In this document: positions 1 through 14,745 of the stretch, in pieces
How the letters are laid out: every line of letters begins with the position of its first letter
Position numbering within the stretch: the stretch's first letter is position 1
NCBI GenBank assembly: GCA_965153455.1
Contig: OZ234502.1
Span: 8,649,495-8,713,494, forward strand
Reading direction: 5' to 3'
DNA length: 64,000 bases
Source: Sphagnum compactum
Lineage: Eukaryota > Bryophyta > Sphagnopsida > Sphagnales
Translations under genes and position numbers: made by a program
Notes under the pieces: generated by a model
Seen by the model: the letters and a program-made list of their open reading frames with translations, nothing else
Databases searched by the model: none
What the model was told of the DNA's origin: nothing

Positions 1-440
1 GGAAAAGAAAATAGAAACTAAATAAATAAATGCATAAAAATAGAAAAAAAATGAAGATAGACAAAATAAGAATAGAAAAAATAAACACATGAAACAAACA
101 TAAACAAAAAAAAGTAAAAACACAAAAACTATAAAAAAGGAATGGAAACAAATGAAACAAGGAAAGGGAAATACAGTAAAATCATTTTAAAAGAAAACAA
201 AATCACAAAAAAGAAGAAACCAAATAAAGAGTAGAAAATAAGAAAAAATAAAACTTATAATAAAACAAAAATACAAAAGTGAAAAAGAAACACTTTATTC
301 TTATTATACAAAATAATAAAAAAACAGAAAACACATAAAAATTAAAATTAAAAAAGATAAAAGTTTTTTAAAAAAACTAAAACATGAACCAAACATTGTT
401 AAAATAATTCAAGGACAGTAAGAAAAATAAAACTTCAAAA
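1..440. other. A-rich, strand-asymmetric spacer
   Basis: The + strand is dominated by A, with scattered G and C and few T runs until about 290. There is no open frame of note and no recognisable element. It reads as simple, low-complexity intergenic DNA. The left edge is cut by the window. Confidence 0.5.
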
Positions 441-547
441 ATATTTCTCTTACTGAGCATTGTCCTACAACTAGGTCAAGACCAGTGCCACATTGAATTT
501 GTTCTTCCTATTTAGTGTTTGCCCATTCTGCAAGCCTTATCTACCAC

Positions 548-918
548 ATTTCATTTTGGGTCTGAATGGATGAAAAATCCTTTCATAAAATGAACTTACC
601 ATTTCATTTTGGGTCTGAATGGATGAAAAATCCTTTCGTAAAATTGACATACAATTTCATTTTGGGTCTGAATGGATGAAAAATCCTTCCATAAAATTGA
701 CTTACAATTTCATTTTGGGTGTGAATGGATGAAAAATCCTTTCATAAAATTGACTTATCATTTCATTTTGGGTGTGAATGGATGAAAAATCCTTTCATAA
801 AATTGACTTATCATTTCATTTTGGGTGTGAATGGATGAAAAAACCTTTCATAAAATTGACTTACAATTTCATTTTGGGTCTGAATGGATGAGAAATCCTT
901 TCATAAAATGGAAATACC
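548..918. repeat. 53-bp minisatellite, 7 tandem copies
   Basis: Copies start at 548, 601, 654, 707, 760, 813 and 866, all exactly 53 bp apart. Each begins ATTTCATTTTGGGT, passes through GAATGGATGAAAAATCC and ends near AAAATTGACTTAC. The copies differ by a few substitutions, such as GGGTCTG versus GGGTGTG. There are no unique spacers, so it is not a CRISPR array. No coding frame runs through it. Confidence 0.95.
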
Positions 919-3900
919 ATTGAGGAGTTGCCACCACCAAAGTGTGATTGCAGCATAAGTCAGATGTTACAAAGCAACAAGGAATGCACTCACTCTCTTC
1001 TCTCTTCTCTCTCTCTCTCTCACTCTCACTCATCTCTCTAGATGTTGAACATTTAACTTTACTTCATTTCTTTATTTTCTTATTTATAGTAGTGTTTGAA
1101 TTGCTATTGTCCTGTGTGGCAGAGTCCAGACAGAGAGGGAAGAAGAAGAAGAAGCAGCCAGCCATAGAAGTAAAATCCTCAAAAGCAGCCATTAATGCAG
1201 CCTAAATAAGAGAAGCGCCTTACCAAAAAAAGTCCTCAAAAACTTAACTCTTGCATTCATTACAAAACTTGACAACACCCACATGCCCCCAACTGCAGAA
1301 CTGCAGACGCAATTTTAGGTTTTAAGGTACGCGCATTTGTTGACTCTTTACCTTCCCCCACCACAGTGCGCGGCGACAGACCATGTCCTATCTATTTCCA
1401 GCTCACTGCACGTTGTCCCCCAAGAACCTCCTCTCTCCACCCACCCACATTATCCCCACTCTCCTCTCTCTCTCTCTCAGAGACCTTGTATACTCTTTCT
1501 CTCTTTGTGTACCCATCTGTTTCTTTTGTTGCTTCAAACCCTAGTATATTTGTAAAACACTTAGCTCTCTCTTTGCAAAGCAAAGTAACTTGAAATGGTA
1601 ATGTTCTTTTCATTTGAAGCCAATGGTCTTTAGGGTGTGAATTCTTGCAATTTTCAGCCTAAATAGCTTATTTCAACCTATGCAAATGATTTTTCATTAA
1701 AAATGGCACAAATTGTCCAGATTTGCAGAAAATTTTCCAAATTGTCAGATTTTGTTAATAGGTTCCAATACGTAGCCAATGACATAGAAGGATGGTTGAA
1801 TTGTTTATTTTCATAACTTGAAATAGCCAAATTTTGCAAAATCTTCTTCTAGATAATCACAATTTTGCATATACTAAGGAAATCAAAAGTGTTCTCATGA
1901 GCCTAAACATGTATAGATCATTGGGGTGTAGGAGGGGGAGGGCTCTTATAGGTGTAAGATCTCTTCCACTCTTAAGGAGAAGCATTAAACCCCATCTCTT
2001 AACATTCAAAAACATAAGGTGCCCCTCCAAATGTGCTAAATATCTCTGATTGCTTTACACTTGTAGCTACCACACACACACACCCCAATAACAAAAATAT
2101 GTAAGATTATGAGATTAATATGGTTTTTGGTTTGGCTTGTCCAGAGAGCTTGGCCTTTAAAAAAAAATTATTAGTACATCATACATCAAAAGAAATTGTA
2201 TCACAATGGGGACTACCAAGATAAAGTAAATACATTGCAACTAGGCTAAGACACAATTTTTAAGAGCCTATGATTTTACCTTTTAGCTCTTACGAGATTG
2301 TTCTTCTTGAGGTGGATCTAGGAACACAGGTCTTTTGAGTGTTTAAAGGGAACTTTACGACATTTGTGGGTGGGGACAGTGATCATTAAATGTTATTTTA
2401 TTCTAAAATAAAGGAGTTGTTTGCCAGTGTGGGGGTGAGGATGCTCTTACAATCGACCAAACTACAGGGTGAACCAACAGCCGCTAGTGCACCATCCATC
2501 AATGTTGTGGCTCAATTGTGGATGAACTTCACTTGACTTGACATGGGGTCTCCCCTTGCCAAAGGATAGTCCTTTGGGAAGGTAAGATTTAGGGTTGGAG
2601 GAATCGACGGAGGGAAAGCAACATGAAGGTGTGTTAATCCATGGGCTCAACAAATCTGTTCACATAAACCTTTTGAGCTTGATATGGACAAACCTGCTAA
2701 CATTTGTATGTAGCCTATGTTAGTGCATGATTGGGCTATGGTCCCTCAACTTTCATCCATTTAGAGTTTGTTTTTTCCATTCCCGGCAATTCATTGTTTC
2801 CTTCACAATTTTTTTTATAAACTTTGTGTTTGGCTTTTGTTTAGCTTGGCCTAGAGTTCTTCTCCTACAATTTTCTGACGTAGCATCATTAGGTAGCTAG
2901 CATCCCAAGAAGATTTAGCATTAAATAACTATATATATAAATAAATAAATAAATAAGTAAAGGAAAAACACCTGGCAAGGGGTCAAGAGAAGAAGAAAGA
3001 AAAGATTGAAGAAATTAATTTGTTACACTTGTGTATATAAGTATTCAAAATTGTAAAAACAACTGGCACAAAACTGTCCCAAACTTTTGTAATGCAATTT
3101 GCAATGAATTGTGGTGAAGTTTTCTCGAAAATTTGGCAAATTTTTTTTTAAAGGAATTTTGTAACATAATTTTTCATTTTTTATGTCAAAAAGTTGTGAA
3201 ATTTTGCATCCAAAAAATGCTGGAACTTCCTGTAAGGGAAAGAAAGACTATGGAATGATGTAATTGCCATTTGGTCCCACATTTTGAGGAATGTTCCAAT
3301 GTTGTTCAGTTCTTACTTGTTGGGTGATTTTGGTTTTGCTACCTGGGCCAATATTCAGGTACCCAGATTGCCGGGTCTAAATTTTGAATAAAAAAATCCA
3401 GGATTCAAAATCAGAACTGGATCTGACCTCCAATTCAGAACCGAGGATTGAACTCTAGCTAGAATTGGACCTCGAACCAAAGCCAACCCCAAAACCTATT
3501 TTACATGTCTCAAGTATGCAAGTTTTCTTTCTTTCTCTTTTGGTTTAGACATGTAGTTGGTGTAGGTGGTCATTTTTTATTAATTGTATAGTCCTAGTAA
3601 TTAGAAAATTTTCAGGTTTGGGCTACTCATGGATTTGGTTTGGAACTCAACCCTTTTTTTTAATTTGAAGAACTAGGAATCTTGAATGTGAAGAACTAGG
3701 TGCAAGATGGGGTTCTTTCAAATTAAAATAAAAGTTGGAATCAAGATTAGGGGTTTTTTCTGCAAAATAGGAACCAAATGACAATATGGGTGAAAACATA
3801 TTAGGTGGTACCACTAAATGTCATTTAAGAACTTTTTTTAAGAATGGTCAATTGATATTTGGTTTAAAATTTTTAATTTAATTTATTGTTATTATTATTC

Positions 3901-4234
3901 CCTCCATGTAACAAAGGGTTGTGATTACTTGCAAGATAAAATGAAATATTGTCTTTTTAGATTTGTACGATGATAGGGTTGAAATTGTTTTCTAAAAAAT
4001 TCTTCTAACGTACTTTTTAAGAACACCATAATTTTTTAATAAACATAAAAAATATCCAAGACTTCATTTTTTTAATCAATAGCCATTGCAAATATATATT
4101 ATTTCACAAGCTCTACAAGTAGCAATCAGTTTTTATTTTTTCTAAAAAAAATTCATTCCTTATTTGTGTGGTCATTGGATGAGTATTTTTCCTAACATTC
4201 AATCATACACATTGTAACATTGTGATTTCTCATA
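919..4234. other. AT-rich intergenic spacer
   Basis: No supported gene. It contains CT microsatellites (about 1000-1035 and 1455-1481), the promoter/leader-like stretch 1210-1610 listed separately, an AAAT microsatellite at about 2935-2957, and a short segment near 1945-1985 that resembles 53070-53105 (ATAAGATC..TTC, CACTCTTAAGGAG). Open frames here are short and low in complexity. Confidence 0.5.
1210..1610 (+). promoter_or_regulatory. Orphan promoter / 5' leader-like stretch
   Basis: This stretch has a higher GC content than its surroundings. It holds a pyrimidine-rich CT tract (about 1425-1515), an AAACCCTAG telo-box-like motif (about 1538-1546), and a possible splice donor in ATG|GTAATG at about 1594-1602. 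Plant 5' leaders often look like this. I found no matching coding exon downstream, so it may be the leader of a non-coding RNA, a gene whose exons I cannot see, or a relic. Confidence 0.25.
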
Positions 4235-5330
4235 ACAAAACTTTTGGTCAAACATTTTTTTAAATGAATTTTGCCATGCTCTTATGACTCATTCATAAGA
4301 GCAAGATTCAAACCGTCACAATCATTAGGCAAATTCAATGAAACATTGAAACCACTTGACAATTGCATGTTATAGATTCACACACACAAAAATGTTTTGC
4401 CAAAAGCAAAAACAAGAAGCTCACCACTAATTCAAGTTGCAACAAGGTCACAAAGCGTTCAATTTCCACCCCAAATAGGTCCTTCAAGCTACAATATAGC
4501 TATATTCAAGGTATCATCATGGTTTGAACATAAATTGTGGACCCATGCCCCCCTATCTATGTAATGACACATCTAAGACTAAAAAGCAACCATTTGATCA
4601 AACTTTTGATGCAACATGAATTGAAATGAATGTGGCCATGCCCTTATTAATCAATCACAAAGGTTAATACCATCACAATCATTAGCCAAAATCAATGAAA
4701 CATTGAAACCATGTGACACTTGCATCTTGCAAATTCACACGGACAAAAATGTCTCACCAAAAGCAAATGCAAGAAGCTCACCACTAAATCAAGTTGCAAC
4801 AAGGTCACACGTTCAACTTATGCCCCCAAAGAGGTCCTTCAACTACATTACAACTATATTCCATGTCTTTCCATGGTCAAAACATAAAATGTGGCCCCAA
4901 TGGCCCTTGTCTATGTGAAGACACATTTAAAATCATATCACAAATGTTTAATAAAACTTTTTATGCAACATTAATTGAAATGAATATGGTCATGCCTTTA
5001 TGAATCAATCACAAATGTTCAAATCATCACAATCATTAAGCAAATTCAATGAAACCATTTGACATCATTTTATAAATTCATACACACACATTGATTCATT
5101 TTCAAAAATAAAAACAACTACACCATGAAATCAAGTAACAACAACCACAATGCTTTCCAGTTTTGCTCTATATAAGTCTTTCAAGTGCAATATAGTTGTA
5201 TCCAAAGTTTCATCATGGTCAAAACATAAAATTTGGCACCTAATCCCTATTTATGTAAGAACACATTTGTGATTGCAAAGAAACTCTATTCTACAAAAAA
5301 CAAATCATACAACATTAATTGAACATTCAC
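4235..5330. repeat. ~355-bp tandem array, three copies
   Basis: Diverged copies are phased by the motif TCACAATCATTA at 4316, 4673 and 5027, spacings of 357 and 354 bp. Each unit also carries CAATGAAAC, a run of CACACA, CAAGTTGCAACAAGG or a variant, and ATGGTCAAAACATAAA or a variant. The third copy is more diverged and fades out near 5330. The unit length is satellite-like, but the array is short. No protein frame is conserved between copies. Confidence 0.8.
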
Positions 5331-7075
5331 TAACAAAGTTTCAAACCATCTTTCTCATTAGTGAAAAACAAATCCAACAACTCCATTCTCCATATTTACA
5401 CATATACATGTGTGATATATTTTCAAAACCACAAACAACAAGTTCACAAAACAAGTCGTTATGTGAATAGGCTTATAGTAATCTTGCATGTCGCCATAAT
5501 TGCATATGTGATTATTTTACGATGAATTCAAACTTTAGTTGTATATATGTAATTATAATTTGTGATTATCACAAGTTTAAATAAAAAGATTGATAAAAAG
5601 TGAACATATGTCATTCATTATTGGTGGCATCCATTAATAAAACTTCACAACCAAGTTACTTTTTCAACTATATTTGCAACTCTACACAAATGATTAGATG
5701 ACACTTGACATCTAAATTGCTATTTCAATTCAAAGTGTACAAGTTTATTTATTGGTTAATAAGTAGGACAAATATATGATATTACCTACTAGGTAGGGTA
5801 GGTAGATTAAGTAGATATGGTAGGTACTTTGTTGCTTTCACCATGATAAGACTTTGGACATTAAACATCATACTTACCTAGCTAAGTATGTTAGGCTAGG
5901 TAGGCAGGTTAGGCTAGGACATAGGTGAATCAAGTAAGTTAGGTTAAGCTTAAACTAGGGTAGGGTAGACATTTATTATGTGTTTTTATTATTTTATCTT
6001 AAGTAGATAGGTAGGTAAGTACCTAACCTAGTAGGCTAGGTTACATTAGGCTATGTAAACTTAATAAGTTAGGCTAGATAGTTAGGACACTTGGCATGAT
6101 TTGACTATCCATAATGTAATCACAAATTTTGCTATGTGATGCCTTTTGTGATTAATTGTCTAATAGCACTTTGTTTTAAACAACTAAAGCATTTGGTAGT
6201 ATTAAATGTTTATTGCAATTAAAATCCAATCATAAATTGAATCATTAATTTTCAAATTGAATTGTTAATTTTTCAAATTTCTTTAGTGAACCTTCTTCAC
6301 ACACGTGAATTTCACTACATTTGTTTTCTTTTGGACAAAACCTTTGCAAAATCTATTTGGATCTACTTGAATTGGCAAGCCATTGGAAAGACATTGGACT
6401 TGTGCAACAATTTTTTTAAAATTTTGACTTAAATTTTATTACTTAAAAATATTTAAAATCCCGAAAAAATCTAAATCCAATTGTTTAAACATTAAAATTA
6501 AATAACTCAATGATGTGAATGAGTTGGACCTTGAACTTTACATATGTTGTCAACCAATGATATATTATGTTTTACATATGAATTTTTTATGTTAAAAAAT
6601 TGGAGAATTATGTCATTATGTGTTTTAACATAGTATTTATTTTTTAAATATGAAAATTATGTCATTAGGTATTTTACTTATTGATAAAAATAAACCTATG
6701 ATTTTTTCCTTGAGAGATTGTGTTTAACATAACATCAGAAACATTATAAGAATTTAAAGAAAGCTTTTCCTATTGGCCACCTTGTCCTTTAAGAGCATGG
6801 AGTGGATTACTACCTAAGTGAACTTGTTGCTGGTGTATAGCCAAATTTGTGGCTAAATCTCCTTGTGGATGATCGCCAATGTGGCAACATCACAGAACTG
6901 AAAAAATAAATAAAAAATCCACTGCTACTAGGCTACTACCTATTGAGTCAAAGGAAATAAAAATAAAGATAATTTAGTTTAATTTTCTGAAGGGGTTTTG
7001 TAAATTGGAAAAAGAAATGAGGAATTTTTTATTTTATTTTATTCTAATTTCTAGAGTTTTAAGAGCCTAGCTATA
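5331..7075. other. AT-rich spacer with TAGG-rich block
   Basis: No gene. About 5770-6080 is a degenerate field of TAGG/CCTA words (GGTAGGTA, GGCTAGGTAGG) like the core of the CACTA-type element at 41559-43453. About 6836-6892 is a copy of the dispersed repeat with the core GGCTAAATCTCCTTGTGGAT. The rest is AT-rich and unremarkable. Confidence 0.5.
6836..6892. repeat. Dispersed palindromic-core repeat, short copy
   Basis: AGCCAAATTTGTGGCTAAATC is followed by TCCTTGTGGATG and a GTGGCAAC tail. It closely matches 48939-48990. AGCCA and TGGCT form a small inverted repeat. It belongs to the same family as 35966-36130, 48386-48560 and 58521-58690. Confidence 0.5.
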
Positions 7076-7102
7076 TTAGGGTTAGGGTTAGGGTTAGGGT
7101 TT
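7076..7102 (+). promoter_or_regulatory. Telo-box: four TTAGGG units upstream of MRT4
   Basis: Four head-to-tail TTAGGG units run into TTT about 196 bp before the MRT4 start codon. Telo-boxes (AAACCCTAA) are a known promoter element of plant ribosomal-protein and translation genes, so this fits a ribosome-assembly gene. The unit here is TTAGGG rather than the usual plant TTTAGGG. Confidence 0.7.
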
Positions 7103-7297
7103 GGCGCTCGGAAGAAACAGCGGCCTGTTGTTGTTGCCATTCCTTCTCGGTCCTCTTCTTCACCCACGCGATCTGCTTGCTCTCTTTTGTACCACACTGC
7201 GGAGTATCTCCTTGCTTCCCTTCACCTTTGATCTTCGGCGTTTAACAACCGTACGTTAAGAGCTCGTGCTTTGCAAGCGCTTGGATTGTTGTTCAGC

Positions 7298-9897
7298 ATG
7301 CCGAAGTCCAAGCGGAACAAGCTCGGTGAGAAACAAACAGTTTCATGATGATGTGGGGCTTGGTTGTTGTGGAGTTGATCTAGTTTCTGCCCTTTCTTTT
7401 TCTGTGCCCGCAGCGTCAGTGGAGAAATGCTTGGTGTCCGCTCGCTGTGTTTGCCCCCTTTGGAGCTTTTTGTTTTGTTTTGTTTTGTTATTGTTTTGCG
7501 GGTGGTAAGAGGAGGAGACAAGGGGGAGAGAGAGATAGGATTTGACGACGGGTACTTTGGAATGTCGTTGACAGTGTTATTATTCTTTCTTTTGTTGTTT
7601 GCAGTGACACTGTCTAAGACGAAGAAGAAGGGAAAGGTGCAGAAAGAGTCATTGGTAAAGTCAGTTCGCGATTGTCTGGACGAGTACTCTTCAGTCTATG
7701 TCTTCTCTTTCGAAAACATGCGTAACACCAAATTCAAAGAGTTCAAGGAAGACTTGAAATCAAGCAGCAGGTACAAGTTTTTTTTCTCCCGTTCACCACA
7801 TTGTGTTTTCTCTGGGTCGGCTGTTGGTCTTTGTTTTCTCGGAGTGTCTGCTGTGTGGCCGGCCCAATAACATGACTGACCTTGAAAAACAGTTGCAAAA
7901 AAACTGGAATTCTTGACAGATTCAAATGTTGCTTTCCTTTGTTCAAATGTAAACTCATCAGTTCCTCTCTCTCTCTAGATATGTTTCTTTTTCCAACCCC
8001 AGTCTTGGTTTTGAGTGGAAGAACAGGTTTTTTCTGGGGTCAAACAAGGTGCTGCAGATTGCATTGGGACGCACAGCTGCAGATGAATTGAAAGAAGATC
8101 TACATAAAGTGACAGAGGTGTGATTTCTTTCCATCCTCATATAAGTAGCATGTTGCCTGAAGCTTTCTTCTCAACAATTATCTGAGAAGAAATGTCAGAG
8201 GGATGAAAATCAGCATTCTAAGATTTGGAATGATGATGATGTTGATGCAGTTTTTGATTGGAGATTGTGGACTGTTTCTGTCCAATCTGCCTAAGGATGA
8301 AGCTATCAGGTTTTGTCACAATTGCAATCCCCATAGCAGAAGCTTACTCCAGTTTGGCAAATGAACTTGGAAACTGTTATATGGTTACTGCAGAGTATGA
8401 ACTTGGCGACTGTTATATAATATATCATCACTACAGAGTAATGGATGTGGGAGTGGCTCTCCAATTTGTGCTGGGGGTTTAGTCTCCCTTTTGCATCCTT
8501 GCAGTCATGTTTCTTCAACCTTGCAAAATTCTGGTTATAGGAGAGATCCTATTTCCAAAATATCGGCTTATAGTTTTTGGAATCTGGAGACTTCCTTGCA
8601 TTGCATGGTCTTTGAGTTGGTCAATATGTTTTGGGCAATGCTTTCTTGCTGAACTGATCTGCTTTCTTCAGTAACTATATGTTTTCCCTCTCATGATATT
8701 CCCTAAGCCCAAAATCTTTAGAGTTGGAAATACATGCTCATCAAACTATTTTAATCTTTTGCAGGCAATTTGAGGAGTTTGAGGCACATGATTTTGCACG
8801 GACAGGGAGCCTTGCAACTGAAACTGTACTGTCTTTTCAGCTTCAAAAATGTGTTTCTCTTCTGTTTTTGTGAATTGGGTGCTTTTTGATTGCTCATTTG
8901 CAACACTCTTGGATTCCACTATAATCTAGGATGCAATGTTGTTACTTTGGGTACCATGTGACAGTAGATTATATTTACCATCTTGTTCAATTCCAAGTAC
9001 TCAACTATCATTGGTAAAGAAGGAAGGATATTGATTTTCATGGCAGGTGGAGCTTCAAGAAGGGCCATTGGAGCAATTTACTCATGATATGGAACCATTC
9101 CTTCGCAAGCAAGGGATGCCTGTGCGACTTAACAGGGGTAAGGTTGCTCTGCCACAAGATTCTCATGATAAACTGGTACCCATTCCTTTCAATTTTTTTC
9201 CACCAAGACTTTTGAGGATTTCAAAGCTTCTTGGCCCTAAAACTTCCCTGTCTCTGGTGTAGGTATCCCCTTAGTGGTTCTTGGGCAGCTAGTAACATAG
9301 GTGATGGATTTAATGCAGGGTGTGGTTCTGTGTGTACACAATGCAGGTGTGGTTGAGTTAGTTGCAGATTACTCTGTGTGTACAGAAGGAGAACTAGTCT
9401 CATCAGAGGCTTCTAGGATATTGGTACACTCTTCCTCCCAAGGAAATTAGTCTGTATTTCTTAATCATGAGAGTATTGAGATTTCTCAACTCTCATGAGA
9501 GTTAATCTTCCCCTCTTTCTCGAACTAAACTACATTGAGACTGGTCAGGAAACAAGTCATGCCATTAATTACCAATATCTTTTGAGCCCATGCTGTTTTG
9601 ACCTTGGTGTAGTCTCCCTTTTGCCTGGCTCTAGAAGATTGCTTAGTCATTTGGCATCATTTAATGAGAAGGAAGATTTACAGATCCATTTCATCATCTC
9701 TGAGTTGTTGGAGTTGAAAATGTTGAAAGTTCATTGAGGCATTTAAGAGAGGCTAATCTGCTATTAATGTTTGTTTTTGCATTTGTGAACAGAGGCTTTT
9801 GGGTGTTCGAATGGCTGCCTTTCACTTACATCTTCTTTGTCGGTGGAGTCCTGGAGAGTTTGAGACATATGAGACACAGACCAAAAAATCCAAGTAG
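7298..9897 (+). CDS. MRT4: mRNA turnover protein 4 homolog, ribosome assembly factor (8 exons)
   Basis: MRT4 is a nuclear/nucleolar uL10 (P0)-like factor. It holds the stalk-base site of pre-60S ribosomes until P0 replaces it. Exons read by eye: 7298-7325, 7605-7770, 8027-8117, 8251-8309, 8765-8825, 9047-9137, 9347-9423 and 9793-9897. All have GT-AG borders and joining phases, and together give 678 nt and 225 residues, the normal family length. The protein starts MPKSKRNKL, then has VYVFSFENMRN, FFLGSNKVLQIALGR, GDCGLF, EGPLEQFTHDMEPFLRK, PVRLNRG, VELVADYSVC and finally LHLLCRWSP. All are recognisable MRT4 blocks in the right order. Exon 6 could be read on past 9137, but the GGG|GTAAGG donor restores the family's NRG-VVELVAD join. 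No frameshift or missing block is seen. The telo-box upstream suggests growth-linked expression. Confidence 0.92.
8350..8450. repeat. Short tandem duplication inside an MRT4 intron
   Basis: GAACTTGG, ACTGTTATAT and an ACAGAGTA or GCAGAGTA tail occur twice, about 38-40 bp apart, in the intron between exons 4 and 5. It lies clear of both splice sites and is probably neutral. Confidence 0.5.
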
Positions 9898-12299
9898 ATA
9901 ACCCTTCAAATGGCTTGTAAAGCATCCTCTTCACCTTTGTTGGGAGTGCACATCTTTGCTTCCTCTTCCTCTTGGCCACATCTTTCCTACATCTGAAGTA
10001 GAGTTTCTGTCTGCAAGAATTTGTTTGGAAAGTGCATTGTGAAAAGGAGTGAACTAATTTCAAGAAGCTTCTTAGTTCACAACAGATTTCAGAAAAGGGC
10101 ATAGTAACTATCAGCTCATGTTGAGTCCTTCCATACTCCCTACTTTCTCATTCCTGAATTGCAGAGTCATGCTGAGTTTTTCAGCCTTGTCAGTTAATGT
10201 CTCTTGCACTAAATGAGCACTTAGTTCAATTTCCCACCAGAGAATTCAACATAATCTTGTGCCATACACTCTTGTGGTTGCACTCTGGGTTCTGGAAGAT
10301 GGGCTGCACCCTTTAGTAACTAAACAATGTTGTTACTTTTCCTACCTATTGTAGCAGGCTGTGTGGATTGCCAAGCAGATGTGGTTTCTACTTGTTTTGG
10401 ATCAGAATGAGGATTCCAAATTCAGGAAATTGAATAACCGAACTCAATAAACAGCACCAGAACTGGGAACCAGACTAGGTCTTCCCCAATACCTGGAACT
10501 GGACAATTTGCTTTTGAAGGGCAGTAACAAATTCTTACACATCTGTCACTCCACTTCCTCCGTGTTTGAGTGCAAGAAATTGTTGCAATGACTGTTTCAC
10601 CCAACCCAATTCGTAGCATAAAGAGTTGTTTTGTTTTCTCTACATGCACTCATGGAAATAAAGTATCTTGAGGAATGATGTGGTTGGAACATGAGAAAAC
10701 ACCACCAAGCAATCATTCAAATACAGATGTACGAGGAATGAATAGCTCATGAAAAATCAAAAAATGAAAATAACAAACACAGCAAACCTAAAACGGATCC
10801 CAATTTCTCCTGGTACTTTCTGTGAGCACTGTATAACCAAACTACATAGAAGATGCCAGATGTCGAAGAACTTCAAAAACTCACCCAGTATTTCTTGATA
10901 TTGTTCAAGATGATTGTTTCACAGGCTGTCTAATAAGTACCAAACACATACTGTGCCTTCATCCTCCAAATTGCAAACCTTTCTGGCCATCCACATTCAA
11001 ACAATTGGAATGCAAGACACATTGCTAGCACTGGTACCAAATCTTCTATGCTGCATGACTGTTGGCCTTGATCCTTCTGGCAATATGTGAAAAGGAGTAT
11101 GCATGAACTCATATATGCTTATGCACACAAACAACTACCTCAGTTTCAGCACTGATACCATCGATATTGCTTCCACCTTGGGCTTAACCAAATGTCATCC
11201 ACCACATTGTAGGACAACAATCAGAGTATGTCCCCATGAGAGCTCAGTTTGTGAACAACCCTGTCAAAATTCTCATGAAGACTGGGCAATAAAACTACTT
11301 TCTAGTGTGCAAACACATGACAGCCTCATATACACCTCCATCATCTTGAGCTAGTCAACTCTTAAAATGCCCAAAAACAAAATTCAAGACAAAGTAGATG
11401 GTGGATAAAAATCACGGCCTACTTGGAGAGGCCACCATGTCTTGAGACCAATGCTGCAGGCACTGCTATACAAGAGGACCAGTTGCCACAAAGCCTGCTG
11501 TGGCTGCTGTGGCGACAGCACCCCACAGTGCTTCAATTCTTTCTTACCATTGGCCTTCAGTTCTAGTCTCGTGGACTCTCTACATGAATCCCTCTCCACC
11601 TTGAAGCCTAACCCTCGCACTTCTTGGATCCAAGGAACTGTGCAGTCCAGAGGGATTCTGTTCTCCTTGACCCAGTCATCAAGAAGAGCAAAACCCTCTA
11701 TATGTGAATTAGACAGCAAATGTGCCCTATACCCATGACACTCCTAAAATCCAGAACCAGAAAACAAAACCAAGGACTATACACATATGCAGCTCTCTGA
11801 TCCTATAAAGAGATGGTATTTAGAGCTCTTGACTACAAAGAAGTTACAGATGCAACAATGAAAAATCAGCTGAAATGAGTAATAAATTCAGGATGTTGGC
11901 TGACTCCACCGCTATGAAGCTGAGTAAAACCAAATCCATGTCTTGAACATATGCAAGCACCTCCCTGACAAAACCACATTCATATCACCACATTCATCAT
12001 ACATACACAATTACACATACAAGCAGCTCCCAAACTTTTACAACAATAAAACTTCAAGAGCCCACAGTTACAAAGAACACAGAGATAGATGACACATCTC
12101 ATAGAGACTGACAGAAAATGCAGTGGAAACCCAATTGAAGCTGAAGGTGTAACACTAGTCTGGACAGGATCTTCCCACTAACACCTTGATCTACAACAAA
12201 CTTAACCTTTGCCTGTCTGTCAGCAACCTGTAACCTGAATGAACTTGATGCAGGAACAACGTTATTTGAGTCCAACAAAGTCATTGCATCTTTCTTGCA

Positions 12300-14641
<2,342 letters not shown>

Positions 14642-14663
14642 TTCCTTCCCATCTTTCTCCGTG

Positions 14664-14745
14664 CGATGTGCACGCGAGAGAGAATTACGATGCAATCGTC
14701 CTTACGATGTGCGCGCGAGCGAGAATTACAATGCGGGCATGCGAC
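14664..14745. repeat. 41-bp tandem duplication in the NKAP 5' flank
   Basis: CGATGTGCACGCGAGAG..GAATTACGATGC at 14664 recurs at 14705 as CGATGTGCGCGCGAGCG..GAATTACAATGC. It lies 50-130 bp upstream of the NKAP start, so it may duplicate leader or core promoter sequence. Confidence 0.8.

Noticed and set aside
548-918. CRISPR-like regular repeats
   Set aside because: Repeats are directly contiguous with no unique spacers, and the genome is a plant nuclear one.
9138-9180. Read-through extension of MRT4 exon 6 (GKVALPQDSHDKL)
   Set aside because: The frame stays open, but using the donor at 9138 joins NRG to VVELVAD exactly as in the family, while the extension has no family counterpart.
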